Shown: positions 27,314 to 36,574, numbered from the stretch's first letter. The stretch is 64,000 bases of DNA from DALYDD01 sp031973395 (GCA_031973395.1 DALYDD010000005.1:4801-68800), one strand, 5' to 3'. Notes: generated from the sequence alone by a model not told the origin. Numbers and translations are program-made.

Positions 27314-28786
27314 ATGTCCTATCAGATGAATGATACTTCTCGTCCGAAACCAAAAAATTCGCCCTACAGCGATGCTGCTTTTAACAAAAGTAAGAGCGGT
27401 TACAATTCTGCGTCAGATTCGCAGCGACGTGAATTTCGTATCCCGCCACATAGCATAGATGCAGAGCAGGCTGTACTCGGATCAATCATGCTTCGTCATG
27501 ACGTTTTGAATGATTTGGTAGACATTATCTCAGAAGAAACTTTCTATAGCGAAAGACATAAGATCATCTACCGATCGATTATGGCTTTGCAAGCACAAAC
27601 AGTCCCCATCGACCTCCTTTCCCTCAAGACAAAATTGGAAGAGGAACAAAATCTCGATGCAATTGGCGGATCTGCATATCTTGCTGAACTAGTAAATGCT
27701 GTGCCATCTGCTTCAAACGCACATTATTATGCAGAGATTATTCAGAAAAAATACACGATGCGAGGTTTGATTGGTGCATCTGAACACATTAATCATTTGG
27801 GATATCAGGAAGATGGTACCCTGGAAGAAATCCTCGATGAAGCAGAGAAAAAAGTTTTTGAAATTACAGGAAAAGGTCACAAGCATCGATTTACCGACAT
27901 CAAAGCGGCCTTGACTGAGACTTGGGAAACCATCGATCGACTTCATAATAGTACCGAAGAGCTTCGAGGTGTTCCAACCGGATTTAAAGCGCTTGATAAT
28001 AAACTTGCCGGTCTTCAGAAATCAGACCTCATTATTCTCGCCGCTCGACCAAGTATGGGTAAGACAACTTTTGCTTTGGACATTGCACGTCATGCGGCCC
28101 TAGATCACAAAGTACCTGTTTGTATTTTCTCCCTTGAAATGAGTTCGGCTCAATTGGCACAGAGAATGCTCTCTTCTGAATCACGTGTCGATGCATGGAA
28201 ATTGCGTGTCGCAAAAGACCTTACCGATAACGACTTTAAATTTATTCAGGACAGTATTGGCCGATTGAGTGAAGCCCCTATTTTTATTGATGATCAGGCT
28301 GGAAATAATATTTTGAAAATGAAAAGCTTCGCACGTAAATTGCAGGCGGAAAAGGGATTAGGACTTATCATCGTGGACTACTTGCAGCTCATGTCCCCTG
28401 TTCAGAGCAAAGGTACAGATAACCTCGTCCAACAAACGACCGAAATTTCTCGCTCCCTCAAAAATCTTGCTCGAGAGCTCAATGTGCCAGTCCTCGCGCT
28501 TTCTCAGCTCTCTCGTGCCGTTGAGCAACGTGGTGGCAAGCCAAGACTCTCTGATTTGCGCGATTCAGGATCAATCGAGCAGGATGCCGATGTGGTTATG
28601 TTTATCCATAGTGAAGACCGTTACAAAGATCATGCTGAGCGAAGTAATGTTACCGAAATTCTTATCGAGAAACATCGAAATGGTCCAACCGGTTCAGCCC
28701 AGCTCAAATTCGACGGAGCGCATACTACCTTCCTCAATCTCGACAAAAGCGATTTTGGAGATTTTACCGAGCATATGGCGGAATAA
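27314..28786 (+). CDS. dnaB: Replicative DNA helicase DnaB
   Basis: Hexameric helicase that unwinds DNA at the fork. The N-terminal domain begins PPHSIDAEQAVLGSIML after a 40-residue polar extension. The RecA-like motor has Walker A RPSMGKTTFALD, Walker B GLIIVDYLQLMSP, and the DnaB-specific LSQLSRAVEQR and LRDSGSIEQDADVV motifs. 490 residues, the normal length, and no intein is present. The stop codon lies in the left arm of inverted-repeat element B. Confidence 0.95.
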   Translation: MSYQMNDTSRPKPKNSPYSDAAFNKSKSGYNSASDSQRREFRIPPHSIDAEQAVLGSIMLRHDVLNDLVDIISEETFYSERHKIIYRSIMALQAQTVPIDLLSLKTKLEEEQNLDAIGGSAYLAELVNAVPSASNAHYYAEIIQKKYTMRGLIGASEHINHLGYQEDGTLEEILDEAEKKVFEITGKGHKHRFTDIKAALTETWETIDRLHNSTEELRGVPTGFKALDNKLAGLQKSDLIILAARPSMGKTTFALDIARHAALDHKVPVCIFSLEMSSAQLAQRMLSSESRVDAWKLRVAKDLTDNDFKFIQDSIGRLSEAPIFIDDQAGNNILKMKSFARKLQAEKGLGLIIVDYLQLMSPVQSKGTDNLVQQTTEISRSLKNLARELNVPVLALSQLSRAVEQRGGKPRLSDLRDSGSIEQDADVVMFIHSEDRYKDHAERSNVTEILIEKHRNGPTGSAQLKFDGAHTTFLNLDKSDFGDFTEHMAE

Positions 28787-28875
28787 TTACCAATACTTTC
28801 TTGTGCTGTCCTCGGCTTCGATCATTGCCACATAGTCATCCTGCGGAGGCACTTCGAAAGTATTGGTAATTATTC
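28781..28875. repeat. Inverted-repeat element B behind dnaB, with conserved core
   Basis: Perfect 20-base arms GAATAATTACCAATACTTTC (28781-28800) and its complement (28856-28875); the left arm contains the dnaB stop codon (28784-28786). The 55-base centre carries the same core as element A. On the minus strand it could encode EVPPQDDYVAMIEAEDSTR, against EVSTQVDYVTLIETEDSTR in A. Relative to the upstream gene the core has the same orientation at both loci. Confidence 0.8.
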
Positions 28876-29025
28876 TTGAAGGTGTCTTTGTGTTACTTGT
28901 TAAACCGGTTTGCTGTCTTTTATTCGACACTTTTATTTCATAGAAATTTAAAAACCACACGAAGGAATCGAACCTAGCGTGCAGTTTTTGACAACATAAG
29001 GGCTGTCGGCCTTGATCGTTCAAAC

Positions 29026-29652
29026 TCATGAGAGTGCCGCACGCATCGGCTGAAGGCAGGGTTGGCCAGGGTTACTGACCACCTCGGCTTTCCAACCTTG
29101 GCGAATGAACTGTTCGGCAATTGCGGCTGCTTGGATGTCACCGTAAGGGTAGTTAGGGTGATAGTTGATCCGGGCTTTCTTTTGCCCACCCAGATCCTCC
29201 GCTACCACCCAGAGCAGGTGCTTAGGATGTCGCTTAGAGGTGACATAGACATACAATGCCGTGCCAATCAAGAGATCTCGATTTTGGTACTCACGAATGA
29301 TTAGCTCACCCGAGTCGACAGGCTCAGGAAGAGACGTAGCCTTTAGTGCCTGTTGAGCACAATGGTATCCATATACCCTTGGTGTCATGGACTCATAGAC
29401 CAGAAAGCAAAAATTTGGTGTTGAAGCATTTTGGGGATGCCCACCACACATCATTTGCCAATGTCTGACAAAAGCAGCATAGGTCTGCCCCGACCTGCTT
29501 CTTTCGTCAGCCAGAATTCGTTCCCGGCGCTTGGGTTCTTCGCGCTTTTCAAGCCACCTAGAGAAAAGCATCAAGAGGAGGACAAGGATAACCAAGAACA
29601 GAATCGACAGAGGTGGGGTAAAAACCGTTTCAATTGAAGCGAAGATTTTCAT
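29026..29652 (-). CDS. Membrane-anchored orphan protein, 208 aa
   Basis: One N-terminal membrane span (residues about 11-31, PLSILFLVILVLLLMLFS) followed by a basic stretch (WLEKREEPKRRERI) and a soluble domain of about 150 residues with a Cys-containing segment (MMCGGHPQNA, YGYHCAQQAL). It ends in a region that looks alpha/beta (DIQAAAIAEQFIRQGWKAEVVS). No family recognised. More GC-rich than dnaB or recR; a likely single-gene insertion. Confidence 0.65.
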   Translation of the reverse strand: MKIFASIETVFTPPLSILFLVILVLLLMLFSRWLEKREEPKRRERILADERSRSGQTYAAFVRHWQMMCGGHPQNASTPNFCFLVYESMTPRVYGYHCAQQALKATSLPEPVDSGELIIREYQNRDLLIGTALYVYVTSKRHPKHLLWVVAEDLGGQKKARINYHPNYPYGDIQAAAIAEQFIRQGWKAEVVSNPGQPCLQPMRAALS

Positions 29653-29747
29653 GAGATCAGCGGGTTTGGGTTGTACAAAAAGGACAGTAATCGATCAAAG
29701 ATCGATTGGTGGCATTAAACAATATCTATCTTTATTTGTCAATTACC

Positions 29748-29990
29748 CTACCGACTGGCTGGATCATTTGAATCAGCTTTCTTATTCAACTCAACCGCAA
29801 GTATTTTATAAGCTTCTTCTACCACATGAGCATCCACTTTGAGCTTTGCCATGAAATCCAAAATTTCTCGAGCCACAGGATCAGGATTATTCTTTATATC
29901 AAACCAAACACGTACCAAGGCCTCAGCTTGAGACCTGATTTTCTTTTCTTCTTCAAAATTCCTTACTTGTACCGTTGGTATCGTGAGCAT
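29748..29990 (-). CDS. Small helical protein, 80 aa
   Basis: Charged, probably all-helical protein without membrane span or known motif (RNFEEEKKIRSQAEALVRVW, LDFMAKLKVDAHVVEEAYK). A minus-strand TATAAT near 30020 lies about 30 bases upstream. AT-rich codon use matches the native genes, so I believe it is real. Confidence 0.55.
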   Translation of the reverse strand: MLTIPTVQVRNFEEEKKIRSQAEALVRVWFDIKNNPDPVAREILDFMAKLKVDAHVVEEAYKILAVELNKKADSNDPASR

Positions 29991-30103
29991 ATATATATCT
30001 ACCTATATCTATGAGATCATTATAGCAAGGAATCGAAATTCTCAAGCTTTTTTGCAAGCGAAATCGGGTGAAAAATCCCCTCTCGGAGAATCCTGTTTCT
30101 TGC

Positions 30104-30109
30104 TATAAT
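30104..30109 (+). promoter_or_regulatory. -10 element giving a leaderless recR mRNA
   Basis: TATAAT, seven bases, then ATG at 30117. Confidence 0.6.
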
Positions 30110-30116
30110 TAGGGCC

Positions 30117-30740
30117 ATGGATAGCCTCGAAAAACTTGTGGAAATCTTTAAGAAATTCCCGGGAATTGGCCCTCGCCAAGCCCGGCGTTTTGCCTATCAT
30201 CTCCTAAATGAGGAAAAATCTACGGTGGCGGAACTTGCCCGGCTCGTCCAAGATCTGCAATCTGGGGTAAATGTTTGTGAAAAATGTTTTCGTTTCTTTG
30301 CGCAAAAAAATAAAACCGAAAGTGCAGTCAATCAATGTTCTATCTGCCAAGATCAAAATAGAGATCGCAGTATTTTAATGATTCTGACTCAAGACACGGA
30401 TATAAGCGCGGTTGAACAGAGGAAAATGTATAACGGCTTATATTTTGTTATGGGGAAAAATGCAGAGCTCACAAGCCATGACCCATTCGCCCTCCCCCGT
30501 TTGCAGGAACTCAAAAAACAAATTGCCGGCGGTCAGCGCCTTGATTTAAAGGAAATTATCCTTGCCATGAATGCAAATACCGAAGGTGAACATACTTCTG
30601 AAATTATCAGAAAAGCCTTGCGAGAGATTCCTGATAGCAAGTTTAAAATTACAATGCTTGGGCGTGGCCTTTCGACTGGAACTGAGTTGGAATATTCAGA
30701 TGCAGAGACCCTAAAAAGTGCTATCGAGAATCGGAGGTAA
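30117..30740 (+). CDS. recR: Recombination protein RecR
   Basis: RecFOR-pathway protein that loads RecA at gaps. The N-terminal helix-hairpin-helix is FPGIGPRQARRFAYHLL. The zinc finger is CEKC...CSIC (residues about 58-79) with a slightly expanded loop. The TOPRIM domain and C-terminal LGRGLSTGTELEYSDAETL follow. 207 residues, full length. Converges on rplU with a shared palindromic terminator. Confidence 0.94.
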   Translation: MDSLEKLVEIFKKFPGIGPRQARRFAYHLLNEEKSTVAELARLVQDLQSGVNVCEKCFRFFAQKNKTESAVNQCSICQDQNRDRSILMILTQDTDISAVEQRKMYNGLYFVMGKNAELTSHDPFALPRLQELKKQIAGGQRLDLKEIILAMNANTEGEHTSEIIRKALREIPDSKFKITMLGRGLSTGTELEYSDAETLKSAIENRR

Positions 30741-30746
30741 AGATAC

Positions 30747-30786
30747 TAGAAACAAAAAAAGCTCTCGAGAGCTTTTTTTGTTTCTA
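30747..30786. terminator. Fully palindromic terminator between recR and rplU
   Basis: A 40-base perfect palindrome centred on GCTCTC|GAGAGC with A7 and T7 tracts on its two sides, so it works as an intrinsic terminator in both directions. Confidence 0.9.
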
Positions 30787-30789
30787 AAT

Positions 30790-31179
30790 TTAGATCGACA
30801 AGATTTTTACCTGAAAGTATGGCTGTCTGTGACCATTCTTCTTTGGACCCGATCGAGACTTCTGGAGGTATCGCATTGAAATGACTTTCTTTGCTCGGGC
30901 GATGTCTACAATTTCTGCAGAAATCTTTGCGCCGGCAATATTTGGGTTTCCAACAACAGTTTCTTTACCATCGTCTTTGAGTAAAACTTCATTGAACTCG
31001 ATTTTGTCGCCAATAGCATGTTCGCCTTTGATTTTTTCGATTTTTACAGAGTCACCAACAGAAACTCGGTACTGCTTTCCACCTGTTTTGAAAACAGCAA
31101 AAGAGCTCGAAGAATCGGTGGTTTTTGCCTTTCGGACAGCTGCTCCTGCAGCGCTTTTTGTGATAGTAGCTTTTGCCAT
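30790..31179 (-). CDS. rplU: 50S ribosomal protein L21
   Basis: Conserved AVFKTGGKQYRVSVGD, IEFNEVLL, GAKISAEIVD and SMRYLQKSRSGPKKNGHRQPYFQVKI. I place the start at the MAKATITK methionine (31179), because the upstream open frame has no L21-like sequence. From there it is 129 residues, with a 25-residue Ala/Lys/Ser N-terminal extension beyond the usual ~103. Not linked to rpmA here. Confidence 0.94.
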   Translation of the reverse strand: MAKATITKSAAGAAVRKAKTTDSSSSFAVFKTGGKQYRVSVGDSVKIEKIKGEHAIGDKIEFNEVLLKDDGKETVVGNPNIAGAKISAEIVDIARAKKVISMRYLQKSRSGPKKNGHRQPYFQVKILSI

Positions 31180-31216
31180 GGGTATAGATGGTTTTGAATG
31201 GATTTTGTTAGGGCTC

Positions 31217-31915
31217 TTATTGTACTGATTTTTGGTGGTTTTGCAATACCTCCTCAGCAAGAGCAATATCCTCTGGCCTCGTGATCTGGAGCCAGAATCT
31301 GGCCTCTACGGCCTTTATTTTGACCTTATTAGCAATGGAAAACATGGTGTGTGGTAAACCAAGTTCCCCGGAAGCAATCGAGGTCATGGGATAATCGAAA
31401 AAAGCAGGGGTCAAGGTATACATACCGGCACACATAAGGCCAGGCTCATCAATTGGATATTTCTCGACAATATCGGTAATATACCCTTCTTTATCAAAAT
31501 TGATCTTCACCCTCCCCTTCATAGAATCAGTGTGTGCAAGGAGCATAGAAAAATCATATTGCATGCATTCCCGCATATCTTCTTTTATAAAAATATCATC
31601 GCCGGTCATGACCAAAAATCGCGCTTCATTTTCCAGCTCAGATTTGCACAATCGAAGCGCTGGTGCAGTGCCACTTAATTCTGTTTGTTCTATATATTTA
31701 ATTTTTCGGCCCATATATTCAGATCCGAGATGATCCATGATCTTTTCCTTTAGATGTCCCACGACAATAATCACTTCGGTAATTTCGTCGGGCAATTCAT
31801 CAAGTTTATGCTCGAGCAAAGTCTTTCCTAAAATTTTAACCTGAGGCTTTGGAGTATGATCTGAAATCTCACCCATACGCGTTCCTTTTCCCGATGCTAG
31901 AATAACAGCTTTCAT
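31217..31915 (-). CDS. Sugar-nucleotide nucleotidyltransferase
   Basis: NTP-transferase fold with the signature AVILASGKGTRMGEISDHTPKPQVKI split over the first 30 residues (ASGKGTRM, then the PKP motif), followed by the metal-binding MTGDDIFI. 232 residues, without the left-handed beta-helix of GlmU-type enzymes. Most like glucose-1-phosphate or MurNAc-1-phosphate uridylyl/thymidylyltransferases; the sugar cannot be read from the sequence. It lies upstream of rplU on the same strand. Confidence 0.85.
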   Translation of the reverse strand: MKAVILASGKGTRMGEISDHTPKPQVKILGKTLLEHKLDELPDEITEVIIVVGHLKEKIMDHLGSEYMGRKIKYIEQTELSGTAPALRLCKSELENEARFLVMTGDDIFIKEDMRECMQYDFSMLLAHTDSMKGRVKINFDKEGYITDIVEKYPIDEPGLMCAGMYTLTPAFFDYPMTSIASGELGLPHTMFSIANKVKIKAVEARFWLQITRPEDIALAEEVLQNHQKSVQ

Positions 31916-31957
31916 AAATATTGAGGTTTAATTTTTTAAAAAGTTTACAAGATAATA

Positions 31958-34690
31958 TTATTTCCTATTTATTATCTCTCTGGTGATCGGACCAAAAAAT
32001 CCCGTGGCCGGCCTTATACCGTGGGTTTTCTGATATCGTAGCACAGCAGCTTTTGTTGCCGGACCATAATAATTTGTTTCCTTACCCGGAGATCCTGCAC
32101 CAGCCTTGGCGACTATAAGTCCGAGACCATTTAAATAAATTTGCAATCGTTTTACATCGGAATGGCTTTGTCCGATATTTAAGTCTTGGAGAAAAGGTGT
32201 CTTACTGTTCGAATTGCCATTAACCAACGGATTTACTGACTGTATTGTCGGCCGCACCACAGCTGGTAAAGCCCCATGTGTCACCCTTCCATCAACAATA
32301 CGCTCCCCAGAAATTTCTCCACTGCCAGTTCTAAGGCCAGCTGTAGACGGTGTTGTTGGTCCAGGAGTAGAGTCCGGGGCTGCTTCGATCGTAAATGGTG
32401 TGACGCTTAAGACATTTGATACATTGCTTGCCCCGTCGATTAGGGAAATTGTGCAGTTAGAATAAGTACCTGACGCAAGTGTATTGAAAGTAACCATATT
32501 CACACCTTCAACCGCGGCGGTCGTGACCGAACTACATGATCCGCCATATTGGATGGTTCCACTCTCAGAAGTTTGGAATGTATAACTTGGAGTAGTGTCC
32601 GACGTCGGGGTGGTAACAGGTGTGTACTCACTCAATAACGGAGCCACGAGATCAGGATACCCCAACGCTGCATAATTGAAATGAGAGAATTCATTATTTA
32701 TTGTACCACTTACGTACAGAGTACCATTCACTTGTGACGTCATGGATGACCTCGAGGATAATGGGATTGTAGAGAAATGTTTGTATGTATTAGGGTCATA
32801 GACATACATATTATCTTCTAGGTTATTTACGACAAAGAGCAGATCCCCGACGACAATTGGAAATACCGGATGACTTCCTGCAGAAAAGCTGTCGGTGATA
32901 GCACCACCGCCAGTAGCAATAACTGCAACAGAATCGTCTCCGTCATTTACTATAAAAATCTTTGATCTATACAAATAACCTGAATTTGGACCAGAAAAAC
33001 CTGTGATAGTTCTCGCAACCGTATCGGTAAGCGTATTAATTACTGAAACAGTGTCGCCGCCATGATTTATCACATATAACTCAGTACCAGACAGCACAGC
33101 ATTCACAGGTTCACTTCCGACAGTAATGGTTGCTGTAACCGTATTCGATACCGTATTTATTACACTTACCGTATTTCCTCCACTATTAAATACATAGGCT
33201 TTGTTACCCACAGCAACCATCCTCGTAGGCCCGGGCCCAACACTTAGAGTTGTCACGATCGAGTTTGTGTCCCCATTGATAACGGTGACCGAATTGTCAT
33301 TTGAGTTCACAGTGAGGACCTTATCACCTGCGGTTCCTCCATAATTTGCCCCAGAACCTATTCCATTAATAGTAGCTACGATTGCATTGTTACCAGTATT
33401 GATAACCGAGACCGACTGAGACGTAGAGTTGATTGCAAAATATTTACTCGCATACAGAACCCCAGAGTAAGGTAAACTCCCTACGGTAATATTACCAGTC
33501 ACCAACTTAGCATCATTATCAAAAACCGTAATTTTATCTCCTAATGTATTTATATAAACCTTCGTTCCTAGTGGCACGATCGACCAGGGAACAGCTGGGG
33601 TTGCAACTTTTGTAGCACAAGCATCAATCACTGTATTTGTATCCATATTCACCACCGCGACATCAGCACCGCCTGGGCGAGGCACAAAGAGTTTATTTCC
33701 AACCGCCGCAACATATATACTTGAACCTGCCCCACCACCCGTGGCAAAAGACGTAGTCACAGTATCGTCGAGCGTATTGTAGACATATACAGTATCGTCT
33801 GCCGTGCTCGTCAGATAGAGATCTGTGCCATATTCATATGAAGTATTTATACCAGCACCCACTGTAACGGTCGCTACGACAGAATCAGTGTCGGAATCAA
33901 TGACAGAGACATCGCCACTACCAGAATTACTCACATATAATTTAGTGCCGATAACCGTGCCAGATACAGGATTGGTGCCGACACTAATGGTAGTATCGAC
34001 TGTATCTGTCGATGTTTCAATAACAGAAACATCATCGCTTAGATTATTGATGATATATAGTTTTGTGCCTATCAAATGGGCTGAATCTGGTTGATTACCA
34101 ACAGAAATAGTGGAAGCAACTGTATCAGTACCAGCATCAATCACAGTAACAGTATCAGAACTACCACTCAAAACATATACTTTGGTTCCAACCAATATCA
34201 TTTTTTCTGGAGCAACCACTGGAATTGTTGCAATTACCGTATCGTTAAAATTAATCACCGAAACTGAATCGGACGAAAGGTTGGCTACATATAATTTATT
34301 ATCAAAAACCGCTGCGTGATTTGACGAATCACCTACCGGGACTGTACTCGAAATAGCATTTGTATTGACATTAATAACCTTTACTACATTAGCCGCAGTA
34401 CCCACATATAGCTTTGATCCTACTCGCTTAAGAAAACGAGGTGTCTCTGAGATTTCAATGAAATCAGTGATCAGATTTGAATCAGAATCAAATACCGCAA
34501 GCTTTGTGCCACCGCCGACACTTACAAATACTTTTGTACCAGAGACCTCAATTTGGTTTGCCCCACTACCAACTGGGATATTACAGCCGAGTGCATATGT
34601 TTTAGATGGAAAAAGGAATGCGCCAAGCAAAAGAATTGCAGTGATAATACTTCCAAGCACACATTTCTTTAAGGGTGAATTTTCAAGCAT
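31958..34690 (-). CDS. Secreted YVTN beta-propeller protein with peptidoglycan-binding domain
   Basis: 910 residues from the ATG at 34690, chosen because a signal peptide follows at once (KKCVLGSIITAILLLGAFLF, about 8-27). Roughly fourteen repeats of ~42 residues follow, with the pattern GTKLYV..., VSVIDSDTDSVVATVTVG, typical of YVTN/NHL-type beta-propellers; enough for two seven-bladed wheels. Next come a short Ig-like segment (about 730-800), a Pro/Thr linker, and a C-terminal PG_binding_1 domain (DVKRLQIYLNGLGL, YYGPATKAAVLRYQK, GFFGPITREIIN). Likely a cell-surface protein held on peptidoglycan, perhaps for host contact; the ligand is unknown. Confidence 0.85.
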   Translation of the reverse strand: MLENSPLKKCVLGSIITAILLLGAFLFPSKTYALGCNIPVGSGANQIEVSGTKVFVSVGGGTKLAVFDSDSNLITDFIEISETPRFLKRVGSKLYVGTAANVVKVINVNTNAISSTVPVGDSSNHAAVFDNKLYVANLSSDSVSVINFNDTVIATIPVVAPEKMILVGTKVYVLSGSSDTVTVIDAGTDTVASTISVGNQPDSAHLIGTKLYIINNLSDDVSVIETSTDTVDTTISVGTNPVSGTVIGTKLYVSNSGSGDVSVIDSDTDSVVATVTVGAGINTSYEYGTDLYLTSTADDTVYVYNTLDDTVTTSFATGGGAGSSIYVAAVGNKLFVPRPGGADVAVVNMDTNTVIDACATKVATPAVPWSIVPLGTKVYINTLGDKITVFDNDAKLVTGNITVGSLPYSGVLYASKYFAINSTSQSVSVINTGNNAIVATINGIGSGANYGGTAGDKVLTVNSNDNSVTVINGDTNSIVTTLSVGPGPTRMVAVGNKAYVFNSGGNTVSVINTVSNTVTATITVGSEPVNAVLSGTELYVINHGGDTVSVINTLTDTVARTITGFSGPNSGYLYRSKIFIVNDGDDSVAVIATGGGAITDSFSAGSHPVFPIVVGDLLFVVNNLEDNMYVYDPNTYKHFSTIPLSSRSSMTSQVNGTLYVSGTINNEFSHFNYAALGYPDLVAPLLSEYTPVTTPTSDTTPSYTFQTSESGTIQYGGSCSSVTTAAVEGVNMVTFNTLASGTYSNCTISLIDGASNVSNVLSVTPFTIEAAPDSTPGPTTPSTAGLRTGSGEISGERIVDGRVTHGALPAVVRPTIQSVNPLVNGNSNSKTPFLQDLNIGQSHSDVKRLQIYLNGLGLIVAKAGAGSPGKETNYYGPATKAAVLRYQKTHGIRPATGFFGPITREIINRK

Positions 34691-34736
34691 GCTTCGGTAG
34701 CTCACAGAGATTAATATAATATATATTTTACCACAT

Positions 34737-35924
34737 TTATTCGACCGAACCATCACTTTCCCCTGGCTTATCGAGGACAAGCGCATCTACATGGATGCGG
34801 ACTTTTTCTGCCTCCAAGGCTTCCGCAGTACCTGCATCCTTAGCGATTCGCATAATATCTTTATCTACTTTCTTGAGCTCTTTATGGGCCTGATTATATT
34901 TGCTAACCGTAGTGCCCAAAGCTTTGCCAAGCGCTTGCATATATTCCTCGAAACCCGAGATGTGCTTTCCTAGTTCCCCCACTCTCTCACGAATTTCTTT
35001 TGCACTTTCTTCGATTTGGAGGGCTTTTAAGCCTTGTAATACTGTCTGCAGATATGCAAGGAAAGACGTCGGAGAGACGATAATGACATGCTTCTCGTTA
35101 AACGCATACTCGATGAGGTCTCGAGTATTCACTTTTACAGAACCAACTTGAGCGATCAGGAGGTCATAGTAAATCGCTTCATGTGGAATAAACATAAAAG
35201 CAAAATCGAGTGTGTTTTCCTCAGGCTTTATGTATTTTGAAGTCTCATCAATTCGTGCCTTGAGATCATTGCGGAACTGTTTTTCTAATTGCTCTTTGAG
35301 AGCCGGGTCTTTTGCTTCGCTCAAGCGATTATAATTCTCGAGGCTGAACTTTGAGTCGATAGGAATAACTTTATCTTTAACAAAAACCACCGCATCGACT
35401 ATTGTGCCATCCGTAAAACCATATTGCATTTGAAAAGATCCAGGCGGCAAAACATTCTTGAGCAAAGTTTCTAAATAATATTCACCGAGAATACCGCGCT
35501 GTTTTGGATTTTTGAGAATATCCTGCAAGTTCTGGAGCTGATCCGCAAAACCAACCACTTGCTTATTTGTCTCATCGAGTTTGGTGAGCTTTTCGGTTAC
35601 ATCGCGCAGAATCTTTGAGCTTTCGGTTGCCTGAAAATGAATGGTCTGGTGCATTTCTTTTGCAGAAAAGTTTAACTTGTCTCCCACTGCTCTTTCCATG
35701 CCGGAAATCTTTTGATCCACGGCGCGATTGAGATCATTGATATTTTGCATCATGAGCTGGAGCGAATTTTGAAGACTGCGCTCGAGGCCCTCAGTCAAGA
35801 TCTTGACATTCTGATCATCACCACCATTTTGACCTTGTTTAGAGCCCTTTTTTAGGATAAGAATAATAACAACAATAAGCGCAATGAGGATTGCGGCAGC
35901 AAGTATAGAAAAAAGTGGATTCAT
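34737..35924 (-). CDS. rmuC: DNA recombination protein RmuC
   Basis: N-terminal membrane anchor (FSILAAAILIALIVVIILIL), a coiled coil (about 35-125), then the PD-(D/E)XK nuclease-like RmuC domain. Its markers are GILGEYYLETLLKNVLPPGSF, GTIVDAVVFVKDKVIPIDSKFSL (split: VDAVVF, PIDSKF) and FMFIPHEAIYYDLL, VIIVSPTSFLAYL. I choose the ATG at 35924 because TATAAT (35931-35936, minus strand) lies exactly six bases upstream. 395 residues. Confidence 0.92.
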   Translation of the reverse strand: MNPLFSILAAAILIALIVVIILILKKGSKQGQNGGDDQNVKILTEGLERSLQNSLQLMMQNINDLNRAVDQKISGMERAVGDKLNFSAKEMHQTIHFQATESSKILRDVTEKLTKLDETNKQVVGFADQLQNLQDILKNPKQRGILGEYYLETLLKNVLPPGSFQMQYGFTDGTIVDAVVFVKDKVIPIDSKFSLENYNRLSEAKDPALKEQLEKQFRNDLKARIDETSKYIKPEENTLDFAFMFIPHEAIYYDLLIAQVGSVKVNTRDLIEYAFNEKHVIIVSPTSFLAYLQTVLQGLKALQIEESAKEIRERVGELGKHISGFEEYMQALGKALGTTVSKYNQAHKELKKVDKDIMRIAKDAGTAEALEAEKVRIHVDALVLDKPGESDGSVE

Positions 35925-35930
35925 ACGGAC

Positions 35931-35936
35931 ATTATA
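35931..35936 (-). promoter_or_regulatory. -10 element giving a leaderless rmuC mRNA
   Basis: Minus-strand TATAAT, six bases before the ATG at 35924. Confidence 0.6.
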
Positions 35937-36063
35937 CAATATAAATGTTTGTTTTTTGGCATATTACCGTTGACTATTGACTTTGTGCATATTATGGTGC
36001 ATAATGTTAGTGGCAACATTCTGTTTCGCCGCTTCTCCAACAATCCACAACTGCTCCTCACAT

Positions 36064-36468
36064 ATGAACACGTTCTCTATCGTTTTGTCTTCGACATCGT
36101 CCGCTCCGACCTGGGTCACCACCCTCTACATCATCTCCATGATTTTCGCCCTGATTTCGATCATCGGCGGCGCTATGGCCATGACCAAGAACTGGTCCAA
36201 GGGTTGGAGTCACCGGGGCTGGCACAAACAAGCCTTCTGGCTCTACGCTACCATCGCAGGAGGGCCTATGATATTCATTTTTCTCGTCATCAATATCGCC
36301 CTCTTGAAAACTGTGGCCAATGGTCCGCAGGGAGTCACCGTGCTCGATAACCTTCGGATCTTCGACTACATCAGTCACGACTGGTTGGTAACCAGCGGCC
36401 TCTTGATCACGGCGGGAATAATCTGCCTCTTCCCGCTCCACCGTCGCTGGGTCACACCAGGCCATTGA
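36064..36468 (+). CDS. Small membrane protein, three to four spans
   Basis: 134 residues from ATG 36064 (earlier in-frame codons lie in AT-rich DNA unlike the gene). Hydrophobic spans at about 15-38, 60-82 and 105-125, with a Trp-rich basic loop between the first two (KNWSKGWSHRGWHKQAFWLY). No family recognised. Strikingly more GC-rich than flanking rmuC and nrdB and followed by a GC-rich hairpin: another single-gene insertion. Confidence 0.65.
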   Translation: MNTFSIVLSSTSSAPTWVTTLYIISMIFALISIIGGAMAMTKNWSKGWSHRGWHKQAFWLYATIAGGPMIFIFLVINIALLKTVANGPQGVTVLDNLRIFDYISHDWLVTSGLLITAGIICLFPLHRRWVTPGH

Positions 36469-36510
36469 GCCAATCCCTAGTGGGGATACGATCGTTTCTA
36501 GACAAAACGC

Positions 36511-36541
36511 ACTGCCCGCCGGGAATCCCCCGCCGGGCAGT
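36511..36541 (+). terminator. GC-rich hairpin terminator
   Basis: ACTGCCCG (36511-36518) pairs with CGGGCAGT (36534-36541) around a GC-rich interior; TTGTCTTTCT follows. It could also act on nrdB from the other side. Confidence 0.7.
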
Positions 36542-36574
36542 TTGTCTTTCTATACAAATCTACTTTACCTAAAT

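Noticed and set aside
23162..28875. Elements A and B as integron attC sites
   Set aside because: They sit behind stop codons and are hairpins, but lack the GTTRRRY/RYYYAAC ends, and no cassette array or integrase is present.
28960..28995. T-arm-like sequence on the minus strand, suggesting a tRNA
   Set aside because: Only three T-stem pairs form, and no matching acceptor or D arm lies upstream. At most a tRNA remnant.
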